A stretch of DNA of 64,000 nucleotides, taken from assembly GCF_002953715.1 (NCBI RefSeq), contig NZ_CP025014.1:1-64000 (forward strand), written 5' to 3'. Numbering within the stretch: the stretch's first letter is position 1; each line of letters starts with the position of its first letter. Below are positions 1 through 7,705 of this stretch, one piece after another. A program made the position numbers and the translations under genes. The notes under the pieces are model-generated. The model saw only the letters and a program-made list of their open reading frames with translations. It did no database searches and was not told the DNA's origin. The stretch comes from Rhizobium leguminosarum (GTDB lineage: Bacteria; Pseudomonadota; Alphaproteobacteria; Rhizobiales; Rhizobiaceae).

Positions 1-1167
1 GTACGGATCGAGCGGCATGCGAACCAGCTTTCGCGGCAACTGAAGCTCCTCCGCGACAAGCTGTTTCCGCCGCTCTCGCAAAAGACGCTACGAACATTCT
101 CCTCCGGCGAGGCGGCCCAGATGATCGGCGTCTCGGACGGCTATCTTCGCCAGCTTTCACTGGATGGCAAGGGACCGCAGCCGGATCTTGCCCAGAATGG
201 CCGGCGTTCTTACACGCTCGGCCAGATCAACGAATTGCGCCAGTATATGGCGAAGCTCAAGCCCAAGGACGCGCTTTCCTATCAGCCGTGGCGTCGCCCT
301 GGCGAAAAGCTGCAGACGGTTGCCGTCACCAATTTCAAGGGCGGCTCGGCCAAAACAACGACGACGCTCTATCTGGCGCAGTATCTGGCGCTGGCTGGTT
401 ACCGGGTGCTTGCGATCGATCTCGATCCGCAAGCTTCGCTCTCCTCCATGCTGGGCGTTCAGCCCGAATTCGATCTTTCCGAAGGCGACACGCTCTATGG
501 CGCAATTCGCTACGATGAGGGTCGCAAGTCGCTGAAGGGGATCGTCCGCAAGACCTATTTCGACGGGCTGGATCTGGTGCCGGGCAATCTCGAACTGATG
601 GAGTTCGAGCATGAGACGCCACGGGCACTGAATGACCGGCAGCGACCTGGCGAGCTGTTCTTCCGTCGCGTTGGCATCGCCATTGCCGAGGTCGAGGCCG
701 ATTACGACATCGTGGTGATCGACTGCCCGCCGCAGCTCGGTTACCTCACGCTTGGCGCCGTTTGTGCCGCCACATCGCTGCTCATCACCATCCATCCGCA
801 GATGGTCGACGTCGCTTCCATGTCGCAGTTCCTGCTGATGACTTCGGATCTGCTTTCCGTCGTGCGCAAGGCCGGCGGCGACCTGCAGCACGACTTCATC
901 AAATATGTCGTCACTCGTCACGAACCCTTCGATGCGCCGCAGTCGCAGATCGTTGCGCTGCTGCGCAGTCTTTTCAGTGATGACGTGTTGACGGCGACAA
1001 TTCTCAAATCGACGGCAATCGCCGATGTCGGTCTGACCAAGCAGACGCTCTACGAGATCGAGAAGGGGCAGGTGCGCCGCTCGACCTATGACCGGGCGTT
1101 GGAATCGGTCAATGCCGCCAACAGCGAGGTTCTTGCCGGTATTCACAAAGCCTGGGGCCGCACATGA
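1..1167 (+). CDS. repA: Plasmid partitioning protein RepA (ParA-type ATPase), 5'-truncated by the window edge
   Basis: ParA-like ATPase that segregates the replicon with RepB and, in repABC plasmids, represses the repABC operon. The frame is open from base 1, so the true start is outside the window; about 388 residues are visible against a family size near 400. A winged-helix/HTH segment (GEAAQMIGVSDGYLRQL) sits at visible residues 36-52 and the deviant Walker A (KGGSAKTTTT) follows near residue 114, with ALDLDPQ-like AIDLDPQAS and VVIDCPPQLG further on. The stop overlaps the repB start (ATGA), which implies translational coupling. Family assignment is very secure; only the N-terminus is missing. 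Confidence 0.96.
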   Translation, partial: VRIERHANQLSRQLKLLRDKLFPPLSQKTLRTFSSGEAAQMIGVSDGYLRQLSLDGKGPQPDLAQNGRRSYTLGQINELRQYMAKLKPKDALSYQPWRRPGEKLQTVAVTNFKGGSAKTTTTLYLAQYLALAGYRVLAIDLDPQASLSSMLGVQPEFDLSEGDTLYGAIRYDEGRKSLKGIVRKTYFDGLDLVPGNLELMEFEHETPRALNDRQRPGELFFRRVGIAIAEVEADYDIVVIDCPPQLGYLTLGAVCAATSLLITIHPQMVDVASMSQFLLMTSDLLSVVRKAGGDLQHDFIKYVVTRHEPFDAPQSQIVALLRSLFSDDVLTATILKSTAIADVGLTKQTLYEIEKGQVRRSTYDRALESVNAANSEVLAGIHKAWGRT

Positions 1168-2159
1168 GCAGACGCGATCGCCTGAAAGGTCTTTTTGACG
1201 ATACGGCGCAGGAGTTGGCCGCGGCCAACTACGAGGAGCCATCTTCACGCGGATCGGCCGGGCCGGTTCGGACGATGGCGCTGACCCTTGGCCGCATGGA
1301 GGAAGAGAGTAGGGCGATGCAGGAGGCCTTGCTCTCCGGTGAACGCATCGTCGAACTCGATCCCGATCTGATCGATTCCTCCTTCGTCCGCGACCGCCTT
1401 GCCGACCAGGCTCTCGATATAGAGGACGAGCTGGTGCAGTCGATTGCTGAGAACGGGCAGGAAGTGCCGATCCTCGTTCGCCGCCATCCCAATGATGAAA
1501 ATCGCTACCAGATCGCCTACGGCCATCGCCGCCTGCAGGCGGTCAAGCTGCTCGGGCTCAAGGTTCAGGCGATCGTCCGCAAGCTCGACGATACCGACGT
1601 CGTCATCGCGCAGGGCATTGAGAATTCGGCGCGTCGGAACCTTTCTTATATCGAGCGCGCGGTCTTTGCCCTCAATCTCGAGATCAAGGGGTTTGAGCGT
1701 CCCGTTATTATGAAATCCCTGTCGACGGATAAGACGGAGCTATCGAAGCTGATATCCGTCGCAAAAGCCATCCCCGCCGAAATCGTTAGGTCGGTCGGAG
1801 CCGCGCCAGGCATCGGCCGACGCAGGTGGATGGCGCTTGCCCAGGACTGGAATGGGATGACGGCCGCGCGGCTTGCCAAGCTCATTGCCTCGGGAAGTTT
1901 CTTGGCGGAAGAGAGCGATCGACGTTTCGAGCTTTTGGTTGCCGAGCTCGCCAAGAAAGAGGCGAAGCCCGAAACCACGGAATATGACTGGAAGCCGAAG
2001 AGCGGCGGCAAGATTGCCGGCCGAATCAAGAGCGCCGGCAATTCCTTCACGATCGCGTTGAAGACCGGCGATGCGCCGGATTTCGGCGCTTACATTTCTC
2101 GCCGTCTCGATGAGCTTTACGAAGCCTATCGATCCGGCAAATTGCAAGCAGGAGAATAG
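1164..2159 (+). CDS. repB: Plasmid partitioning protein RepB (ParB family)
   Basis: Centromere-binding protein of the repABC partition system, 331 aa, normal length. The ParB/Srx region is visible: QEVPILVRRHP (box I) near residue 98, then YGHRRLQAVKLLG (box II) and GIENSARRNLSYIERA, followed by a helical DNA-binding part. The ATG overlaps the repA stop by 4 bp. There is no room between repA and repB for a parS site, and I found no clear copy of the 16-bp repABC parS palindrome in the visible locus, so parS is probably upstream of repA, outside the window, or divergent. Product assignment is very secure. Confidence 0.96.
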   Translation: MSRRDRLKGLFDDTAQELAAANYEEPSSRGSAGPVRTMALTLGRMEEESRAMQEALLSGERIVELDPDLIDSSFVRDRLADQALDIEDELVQSIAENGQEVPILVRRHPNDENRYQIAYGHRRLQAVKLLGLKVQAIVRKLDDTDVVIAQGIENSARRNLSYIERAVFALNLEIKGFERPVIMKSLSTDKTELSKLISVAKAIPAEIVRSVGAAPGIGRRRWMALAQDWNGMTAARLAKLIASGSFLAEESDRRFELLVAELAKKEAKPETTEYDWKPKSGGKIAGRIKSAGNSFTIALKTGDAPDFGAYISRRLDELYEAYRSGKLQAGE

Positions 2160-2162
2160 GCC

Positions 2163-2204
2163 GCAAAAGAAAAAAGCCTCCGAACGTTGCCGTCGCGGAA
2201 GCCT
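2163..2204 (-). terminator. Rho-independent terminator of the ctRNA
   Basis: Stem bases 2196-2202 pair with 2176-2182 (7 bp, one G-U on the minus strand), followed on the minus strand by six T, C and four T. In known repABC systems this hairpin also forms in the ctRNA and is mirrored in the repC leader. Confidence 0.8.
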
Positions 2205-2219
2205 TTCTCATATCTGGAC
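2168..2219 (-). ncRNA. ctRNA: antisense RNA of the repABC locus
   Basis: Counter-transcribed RNA between repB and repC that, in known repABC plasmids, represses repC and sets copy number and incompatibility. The minus strand has a consensus -35 (TTGACA), a 17-bp spacer and GATTCT as -10, then about 50 nt to an intrinsic terminator: stem GCTTCCG / CGGAGGC (one G-U pair) followed by TTTTTTCTTTT. The predicted length of about 50-55 nt matches published ctRNAs, which I recall as 55-59 nt. Ends are estimated from promoter and terminator positions, so each may be off by a few bases. Confidence 0.85.
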
Positions 2220-2225
2220 AATCTG

Positions 2226-2254
2226 AGAATCGCACTTCCTCGAATCACTGTCAA
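2226..2254 (-). promoter_or_regulatory. Promoter of the ctRNA
   Basis: On the minus strand TTGACA (2254-2249) is followed after exactly 17 bp by GATTCT (2231-2226). It faces away from repC and lies within the repB-repC spacer, where the antisense RNA promoter of repABC plasmids is expected. Confidence 0.8.
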
Positions 2255-2313
2255 GCATCTTCGGCATCCTTTTGGGTGGTAGCTTTCTTTTGCCTTGAGA
2301 AAAGGTGAGGGAC

Positions 2314-3528
2314 ATGGAGCCTCAATATGTATCGACGCCCTTTGGGCGGCGATCGATGACGCTTGGCATGCTGGCAAGCCAGGAAAGCGCCAGCAAGGTC
2401 GATCCGGACGCATCGGTCGATAAGTGGAAGATTTTTCGTGCGCTCTGCGAAGCAAAGGACATGGTCGGCGTATCCGACCGTGCCCTGGCTGTTCTCAACG
2501 CGCTGTTGACCTTCTACCCGAAGAACGAGATTGCCGAGGCCAACGGCTTCGTCGTCTTTCCCTCGAACGAGCAGCTGTCGTTGCGCACGCATGGCATGGC
2601 CGGCACGACGTTGCGGCGGAACCTGGCGATGCTGGTGGAAGCCGGCCTGATCATCCGAAGGGATAGCCCGAACGGGAAACGTTTTGCCCGCCGCAACGGC
2701 GAGGGCGGGCTTGGAGAGGCCTTTGGCTTCAGCCTGGCGCCGCTCCTGGTGCGCGCTCGCGAGATCGAGGCGCACGCGGCTCAGGTAATGGCCGCCAAGC
2801 TCGAATGGAAGCGCCTGAGGGAGCGCCTGACACTTTGCCGGCGGGACATCACCAAGCTCATCGAGATCGCGCTGGAAGAGGAAATTGCCGGCGAATGGAT
2901 CGAGATGCAGCAGCATTTCAATCTGCTTTCCGCAAGCCTGCCGCGCCGCCCGTCGGCCTTCGAGATGGAAAGCCTGCTGGCCGATCTCGAAGCTTTCCGG
3001 GAAATGATCGTCAAGACGCTGGAATCGAAATCGAAAATAGAAAAAACAGACGCCAATGATAACCAAAACGGTCGGCACATACATAATTCAAACCCACACC
3101 CTATATCTGAACTTGAACCAAGCTTCGAACCGAAGCAGGGCCCAAAGTCGGAGGAAGAACCGCAGCCGTGGCGGGAGCCGCCGAAATCCTTCCCCCTTGC
3201 CATGGTGCTGCAGGCCTGCCCGGAGATCATCGCTTACGGACCGGGCGGCGGCATCGGTAGTTGGCGCGATCTGATGGCCGCGGCCGTCATCGTCCGTTCC
3301 ACTCTTGGCGTCAGCCCTAGCGCCTATCAGCTGGCCTGCGATGTCATGGGGCCGGAAAACGCCGCCACTGTGATCGCCTGCATCCTGGAAAGGGGCGGAC
3401 ATATCAACTCGGCCGGCGGATACCTGCGTGACCTGACGCGGCGGGCGGAGCGCGGCGAATTTTCGCTCGGACCGATGCTGATGGCGCTGGTGCGGGCAAA
3501 TGGTCCGACGGCGAGGAAAGCCGGATGA
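2314..3528 (+). CDS. repC: Replication initiator RepC
   Basis: Replication initiator essential for repABC plasmids, 404 aa from this start. An in-frame GTG at 2305 gives three more residues, but the ATG at 2314 has AAGGTGAGG at a better distance and yields MEPQYVSTPFGRR, which matches the conserved RepC N-terminus (xxTTPFGRRxMTLxML). The N-terminal two thirds carry the winged-helix DNA-binding part (SNEQLSLRTHGMAGTTLRRNLAMLVEAGLI near residues 83-112). A low-complexity, A+T-richer linker near residues 240-265 separates it from the C-terminal domain. Expression is expected to be limited by the antisense ctRNA just upstream. Confidence 0.95.
   Translation: MEPQYVSTPFGRRSMTLGMLASQESASKVDPDASVDKWKIFRALCEAKDMVGVSDRALAVLNALLTFYPKNEIAEANGFVVFPSNEQLSLRTHGMAGTTLRRNLAMLVEAGLIIRRDSPNGKRFARRNGEGGLGEAFGFSLAPLLVRAREIEAHAAQVMAAKLEWKRLRERLTLCRRDITKLIEIALEEEIAGEWIEMQQHFNLLSASLPRRPSAFEMESLLADLEAFREMIVKTLESKSKIEKTDANDNQNGRHIHNSNPHPISELEPSFEPKQGPKSEEEPQPWREPPKSFPLAMVLQACPEIIAYGPGGGIGSWRDLMAAAVIVRSTLGVSPSAYQLACDVMGPENAATVIACILERGGHINSAGGYLRDLTRRAERGEFSLGPMLMALVRANGPTARKAG
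3020..3125. other. Candidate replication origin (oriV) inside repC
   Basis: A stretch visibly richer in A+T than the rest of the locus lies in the middle of repC, including AAATCGAAAATAGAAAAAAC and several AT-rich direct-repeat-like words. In studied repABC plasmids the origin lies within the repC coding sequence, in an A+T-rich region. Assignment rests on position and base composition only; exact limits are a guess. Confidence 0.45.
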
Positions 3529-3708
3529 ACGGCTATGAAAAAGCTTCGCGCCAGCTGCGACGGTTAGAAGGATATGCGGCCGGTCGATCTACCATCTCAA
3601 CGGCTTCCTTCCCTCGAGTTTTGTTGAAATACACTGTTAACCATGTCATACATGGCGGAAGGAAACACGTATTTTGCTTCCATTTGTGAAAAACCGTAAA
3701 GCTTAACA

Positions 3709-4842
3709 ATGCGCTACGATATCGACGGTGCAATGCTTCAGACCCTGCTTCCCTCCATTGCCGCGGCGGAGGATGCGGTGGCTCGGCTGGACGAGCGGGT
3801 GTTGCGCTCGGTGGTCGGCCAGGGATTTGCCGAACGCAGCCATTTCTTCGACGCCGCCGGCGCGCTCTGGGTGGCCGGCGAACTCGTGCATGTCGAGGAT
3901 CTCGTTTTGCATGATGCGCATATGGATAGCCGCGCTCCCACCCACGAACTGACGATCGCCCATGCCGTGCTGCGGGCACGTCGGCGCATATGGACCGGCG
4001 ACCCTTCCTGGGCACTTGGCGTCTCGGGCCTTGCAACGCTGACGGCGACCGGCGGGGAAGGGGAGGGGAAAGCGCAGGAAGCGAAGAGCCCGGCAGTTCC
4101 GGTTGAGGCCGACGGAGAGGGCGAGGATGAGGACGGGCCGCTCGCTGCCGAGATGGCGGAGATCGATGCGCTTCTTGCCCGCTCGCAGAAGCTGCTCGAT
4201 ATCCACACAGGGAAAACGCCGGCAAGCGAGACGGCCGCCGTTACTCCGGCAAGGCGCAACGAAGATCCTCTCGGCTTGCTCGGTGACGACGAGTGGGACG
4301 AGGAACAGCGGCTTGCGGAATGGCGGAGCATTCAGCCATTGGCCGATAGCTTGCCGCCGGTTCTCGGCGCCATCATCCTCTTCGAAGCTTGGGAAAGGAT
4401 CGAGCCGTTGCGGCGTCAGCACTGGCTCGGCGGCCTTCTCGTCGCAAGCCATCTACGCGCCCGCGGCAAGGTCGCCTCGCATCTGTTTTCTTTTTACGGC
4501 GGGCTGAAGCTGGTGCGCCATGAGCGTCGTCGGGCGCGCGATCGGGCCACGCGGCTGCAAGCCTTTCTGGAGGCGATGCATCTGGGTGCTGTGGCCGGCC
4601 TCAAGGAAATCGATCGCTTGTCCTTAGCACGCACGCAGATGGAGCTGCGCTTTCGCGGCCGCCGTTCGAACAGCAGTCTGCCGGAACTTGCCGATTTCAT
4701 TCTGTCGCGGCCAATGGTCTCGGCGGCGATGATCGCCCGTCATCTGCGCATCACGCCGCGCGGTGCGCTGAACCTCGTCAATGAGATCGGCATTCGTGAA
4801 ATTACCGGCCGGGGCCGCTATCGCGCCTGGGGTATCATCTAG
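3709..4842 (+). CDS. RHE_PE00001 family protein (DUF1612 plus C-terminal helix-turn-helix)
   Basis: I recognise this 377-aa protein as the family named after the first locus of R. etli plasmid p42e. The N-terminal part (residues 1-110) is conserved (VGQGFAERSHFFDAAGALW, HELTIAHAVLRARR); a charged, probably disordered linker follows (about 113-150, rich in E, G and D); the central DUF1612-type part includes residues 180-300; the C-terminal 50 residues (SAAMIARHLRITPRGALNLV) form a predicted helix-turn-helix ending in GRGRYRAWGII. Molecular function is unknown; DNA binding is inferred. The family often sits beside repABC, which may mean a role in plasmid maintenance. No good ribosome-binding site is seen before this ATG; the next ATG is at 3733. 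Confidence 0.75.
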   Translation: MRYDIDGAMLQTLLPSIAAAEDAVARLDERVLRSVVGQGFAERSHFFDAAGALWVAGELVHVEDLVLHDAHMDSRAPTHELTIAHAVLRARRRIWTGDPSWALGVSGLATLTATGGEGEGKAQEAKSPAVPVEADGEGEDEDGPLAAEMAEIDALLARSQKLLDIHTGKTPASETAAVTPARRNEDPLGLLGDDEWDEEQRLAEWRSIQPLADSLPPVLGAIILFEAWERIEPLRRQHWLGGLLVASHLRARGKVASHLFSFYGGLKLVRHERRRARDRATRLQAFLEAMHLGAVAGLKEIDRLSLARTQMELRFRGRRSNSSLPELADFILSRPMVSAAMIARHLRITPRGALNLVNEIGIREITGRGRYRAWGII

Positions 4843-5048
4843 CGCATAACCCCGAAAATCGGAACCGGTTTTCGGAAAGGATTATGCGCAGATTCAAAGT
4901 GATAGAGCGTCCTTAGCGCGTCTGAAAAGACGCGCGGCGCTCTAATGCATGTCGCCCAAAAGTGTGCAGCGGTTTTGGGACAACGACATGCATAAAACAA
5001 AGACTTAAAGCGCGTCGCATGATTCCGATTTGACGCGATGCGCTTTAA
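4842..5048. repeat. RIME-like intergenic mosaic repeat (four stacked palindromes)
   Basis: Four successive imperfect palindromes: 4842-4889 (arms GCGCATAA / TTATGCGC with an inner CCGAAAATCGG-like arm), 4904-4943 (AGAGCG / CGCTCT), 4945-4993 (ATGCATGTCG / CGACATGCAT) and 5005-5048 (TTAAAGCGC / GCGCTTTAA). The third is identical over 47 bp to 27341-27387; the first two have relatives at 23447-23551 and 63150-63255. This matches the rhizobial RIME families as I know them. No coding potential. Confidence 0.75.
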
Positions 5049-5084
5049 ACGAAACGGCCGGGCGTTGACCCGGCCGTCTCGTTT
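5049..5084. terminator. Strong GC-rich hairpin, probable terminator of the sigma / anti-sigma / BI-1 operon
   Basis: Perfect 9-bp stem ACGGCCGGG / CCCGGCCGT with a 6-nt loop, flanked by CGAAA- and CTCGTTT-type arms that extend the pairing. It lies 80 bp past the stop of the minus-strand BI-1 gene. The T-tract is weak on both sides, so termination efficiency is uncertain. Confidence 0.55.
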
Positions 5085-5165
5085 AGGTGAGCACCCAGTC
5101 CGCCATCCTGTCACAGACTGCAGACCAGGCGCTCTTGCGCTTCCTTTGCCCCCAGAAGCGCAGTC

Positions 5166-5876
5166 CTATTCCCGCTCGCCGGTGAAGTTGAGCAGAAGCT
5201 GGAAGATGTTGACGAAGTTCAGGTAGAGCGAGAGCGCACCGAAGACGGCGAGCTTCTGGTTCGATTCCTGATCAAAGTTTTCCGAATACTGTTCCTTGAT
5301 GTTCTGCGTGTCGTAAGCGGTGAGACCGACGAAGACGACGATGCCGATCACCGAGATCGCAAACTGCAGCGCGCTCGAACCCAGGAAGATGTTGACGACC
5401 GAGGCGATGATGACGCCGAAGAGGCCCATCATCAGGAACGAGCCCATGCGCGAGAGATCACGCTTCGTCGCATAGCCGTAGAGGCTGGTGGCGCCGAACA
5501 TCGTGGCGGTGATGAAGAAGGTCCGCGCGATGCTCATCCCGGTGAAGACCAGGAAGACGGAAGCGAGCGACAAGCCCATCACGGCGCAGAAGGCCCAGAA
5601 GGTGATCTGAGCGGTGCTGGCCGACATCGTCTGGATCTTGAACGAGAAGAAGAAGACGAAGGCGAGCGGGGCAAGCATCACCACCCACTTCAGCGGCGAG
5701 CCGAAGATCGGGACGTAGAGTGCCGGCGTCGAGCCGACGACAAAGGCGACGAGGCCCGTTATGACGAGGCCGAGAGCCATATAGTTGTAGACGCGCAGCA
5801 TATGCTGGCGCAGGCCTTCGTCGAAGAGGGCCTGGGAGCCGGCGACGGCGCCGTAGCGGGGATTGATCGGGTTCAT
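5166..5876 (-). CDS. BI-1 / YccA family membrane protein (Bax inhibitor-1 like)
   Basis: 236-aa integral membrane protein of the Bax inhibitor-1 family, of normal length, with seven likely membrane segments, starting at MALGLVITGLVAFVVGS and ending with the re-entrant-like YLNFVNIFQLLLNF. Family-typical MRVYNYMALGL-like and YDTQNIKEQY segments are present, the latter holding the conserved Asp pair region proposed for pH-gated ion leak. GAGGAGATC lies upstream of the ATG. It follows the anti-sigma gene by 20 bp on the same strand, so it is probably the third gene of the ECF sigma operon. Bacterial BI-1 proteins remain poorly understood; cation leak or membrane protein quality control are the usual proposals. 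Confidence 0.9.
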   Translation of the reverse strand: MNPINPRYGAVAGSQALFDEGLRQHMLRVYNYMALGLVITGLVAFVVGSTPALYVPIFGSPLKWVVMLAPLAFVFFFSFKIQTMSASTAQITFWAFCAVMGLSLASVFLVFTGMSIARTFFITATMFGATSLYGYATKRDLSRMGSFLMMGLFGVIIASVVNIFLGSSALQFAISVIGIVVFVGLTAYDTQNIKEQYSENFDQESNQKLAVFGALSLYLNFVNIFQLLLNFTGERE

Positions 5877-5896
5877 GCTGATCTCCTCGGTTTGAA

Positions 5897-6664
5897 TTAA
5901 TAGAGCGAGCGGGCGAGCCGTTCGGCCGCCTGGTCGAGATTGAGACCGCTATCGTCGGCGATCAGCGCATAAGCGACCTCGCCGATCTGCCAGTAGGCGG
6001 CTTCTGCTTTTTCCAGCGTGAGATGACTGACCGGCTTGACCTCGAAGGCGCCCGGACGGACGGCGAAAAGCGACAGTCGCTTTCCATCTGATTGTTCGAT
6101 CGCCATCTCGACACTGGGGCCGAATTCGGACGGGAAGATCTGCACGTCGGCGACCTTCCAATCCCTAGGCAGTTCGGGCATCACGATCGCGGTGGCGGCG
6201 CGAATATCGTCAGCGCTATAGCTGGCCGGCGTCTGCGGAGGCATCGATTGGCGCAGTGCCGCGGTCTGATAGGCGCGGACGGCATCCTCCACATAGGCGG
6301 GTGCCGGAACCGATGCCACCACCTCAGTCGCCGAGAAGGCGCCGAAGGAATTGTGCGCCACCCAGCCGGCGGCGATCAGAATGCCGACGGCGGCAACGCG
6401 CTGCATTGAATGGAAGATGCGGCCATAGGAAAGGCCACGTTCCAGCCGGCGGGCGGCATCGCGGGTCTCGGGGCGGCCAAAGGCACTTTCGCCGGCCAGC
6501 GCCAGACGCAGTTCGCCCCTCACGCTGAGGTCGGCCATGACTTTGGCGGCAATCGCCGGATTCTCGGAAAGATAGGATTCCACCTGGATGCGACGGGCGA
6601 CATCGAGTTCGCCATCGACATAGGCGTTAAGATCGGCATCGAGGATCGGATCAATTGCTTTCAT
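5897..6664 (-). CDS. Anti-sigma factor, single membrane span
   Basis: 255 aa. The N-terminal 60 residues (LNAYVDGELDVARRIQVESYLSENP) have the helical anti-sigma fold signature but no zinc-binding HxxxCxxC, so redox zinc sensing is unlikely. One membrane helix lies near residues 90-108 (VAAVGILIAAGWVAHNSF), leaving a periplasmic C-terminal domain of about 145 residues that could be the sensor. The start overlaps the end of the sigma gene by 14 bp and has GGAGGGA as ribosome-binding site, the usual arrangement for a cognate pair. The signal sensed is unknown. Confidence 0.88.
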   Translation of the reverse strand: MKAIDPILDADLNAYVDGELDVARRIQVESYLSENPAIAAKVMADLSVRGELRLALAGESAFGRPETRDAARRLERGLSYGRIFHSMQRVAAVGILIAAGWVAHNSFGAFSATEVVASVPAPAYVEDAVRAYQTAALRQSMPPQTPASYSADDIRAATAIVMPELPRDWKVADVQIFPSEFGPSVEMAIEQSDGKRLSLFAVRPGAFEVKPVSHLTLEKAEAAYWQIGEVAYALIADDSGLNLDQAAERLARSLY

Positions 6665-7190
6665 TGCCGTTCCCTCCGATGATTCTCAGATGCGAAACCC
6701 GCGGCGTCTTCTCCTCGAATTCGCGCAGTTGAGCGCGCGCGCGGGAGATGCGCGACATCAGCGTGCCGACTGGAATGCCGAGCGCCTGGGCGGCTTCCTG
6801 GTAGGAAAGGTCTTCGATCGCGACGAGATGCAGCGCCTCACGCTGTTCCTCCGGCAGGTCGAAGAAGGCGTCGCGCACCTGCTGCAGGCGCACGGCATGT
6901 TCCTGGCCGGCCGGCAGCGACTGCTCGGCTTCGACAGCCGCTTCATCGTGGCGGCGCGTCAGCGATCGGTTCCGGCGAAGACGATCGATATGGGCATTGT
7001 GCAGGATGGAGAGCAGCCAGGTGCGCAGGTTGCCTCCGCTGCGGAAGCTCTTTCGCTTCTCGAAGGCGCGCACCAGCGCATCATGCACCAGATCCTCCGC
7101 CTCGTCCGAATTGCGCACCAGCGAGCGAGCGTAGCGCCTCAGCGCTGCAAGCTGTCCGATGACGTCGAAGGGGCGTTCTTTGCGTTCCAT
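6651..7190 (-). CDS. ECF (extracytoplasmic function) RNA polymerase sigma factor
   Basis: 179 aa. Region 2 is visible (NSDEAEDLVHDALVRAFEK ... LRTWLLSILHNAHIDRLRR, residues 25-75) and region 4 (DLPEEQREALHLVAIEDLSYQEAAQALGIPVGTLMSRISRARAQL, residues 112-160). It is not the EcfG type: no PhyR-NepR neighbours occur and the partner is a membrane anti-sigma. A candidate own promoter (GGAAT-N17-CGTAT) ends only 8 bp before the ATG and there is no Shine-Dalgarno sequence, so the mRNA may be leaderless. The group within ECF classification was not determined. Confidence 0.93.
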   Translation of the reverse strand: MERKERPFDVIGQLAALRRYARSLVRNSDEAEDLVHDALVRAFEKRKSFRSGGNLRTWLLSILHNAHIDRLRRNRSLTRRHDEAAVEAEQSLPAGQEHAVRLQQVRDAFFDLPEEQREALHLVAIEDLSYQEAAQALGIPVGTLMSRISRARAQLREFEEKTPRVSHLRIIGGNGNESN

Positions 7191-7198
7191 GATTGAGT

Positions 7199-7225
7199 AT
7201 ACGCGAGTGCGGCGGGTTTTATTCC
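7199..7225 (-). promoter_or_regulatory. Candidate autoregulated ECF promoter
   Basis: On the minus strand GGAAT (7225-7221) is separated by 17 bp from CGTAT (7203-7199), the geometry of ECF-dependent promoters (GGAAY-type -35, CGT-type -10). It sits immediately before the sigma gene. Assignment to this particular sigma factor is inference. Confidence 0.5.
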
Positions 7226-7377
7226 CGGCGGACTTAAAAAAATCATGCGGGCCGAAGATCGTCGCCGGATATCATCAAAATAGTCTTCTCAAGCGGACAG
7301 GCGCCTCAAATCCCCAATTGTTTATGACAATTACATGACAGATCATGACGCCGCTGATTTGCAGGGGAAAATAAAGA

Positions 7378-7686
7378 ATGAAGGAAAAGAAGCGGGTCTA
7401 CGAGGCTCTCGTGGACGGCGCCATGGAAGGGCTGACGGATGAGGCGCTCTATGATTTCGTCAAGGCGCGTTGTCCGAAGGCCACCAGCAAGAAGATCGTC
7501 CGGGCCTCGCTTCTCGCACTGATGGATCCTCATCTCAGAGACCGCAATATTCTCGACGTGATCTATGCGCTGGCGATCAAGCATCGGCTGGATGACGGCG
7601 TGCTGGACGACGGCGAAGACGAGGAACCCGACGAGCGGGCTCAACCCTCGCAGGCAGCCAACCAGAACATGCCACAGCTTTCCTGA
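7378..7686 (+). CDS. Conserved-looking small acidic protein of unknown function
   Basis: 102 aa. I do not recognise a family. AGGGGAAAATAAAG gives a good ribosome-binding site 8 bp before the ATG. The first 75 residues look like a compact helical domain (MEGLTDEALYDFVKARCPKA, with a SKKIVRASLLALMD segment) and the last 28 are acidic and disordered-looking. It is divergent from the ECF sigma gene, with 187 bp between. A perfect inverted repeat AATTGT-N5-ACAATT (7316-7332) lies upstream and could be an operator. The gene could belong to the sigma regulon or be independent. Confidence 0.65.
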   Translation: MKEKKRVYEALVDGAMEGLTDEALYDFVKARCPKATSKKIVRASLLALMDPHLRDRNILDVIYALAIKHRLDDGVLDDGEDEEPDERAQPSQAANQNMPQLS

Positions 7687-7705
7687 GGCAGGTCGCCTGA
7701 AATGG

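Noticed and set aside
1..3708. parS site near repABC
   Set aside because: I looked for GTT-N4-GC-N4-AAC type palindromes in the visible locus and found no convincing copy; it may be upstream of base 1.
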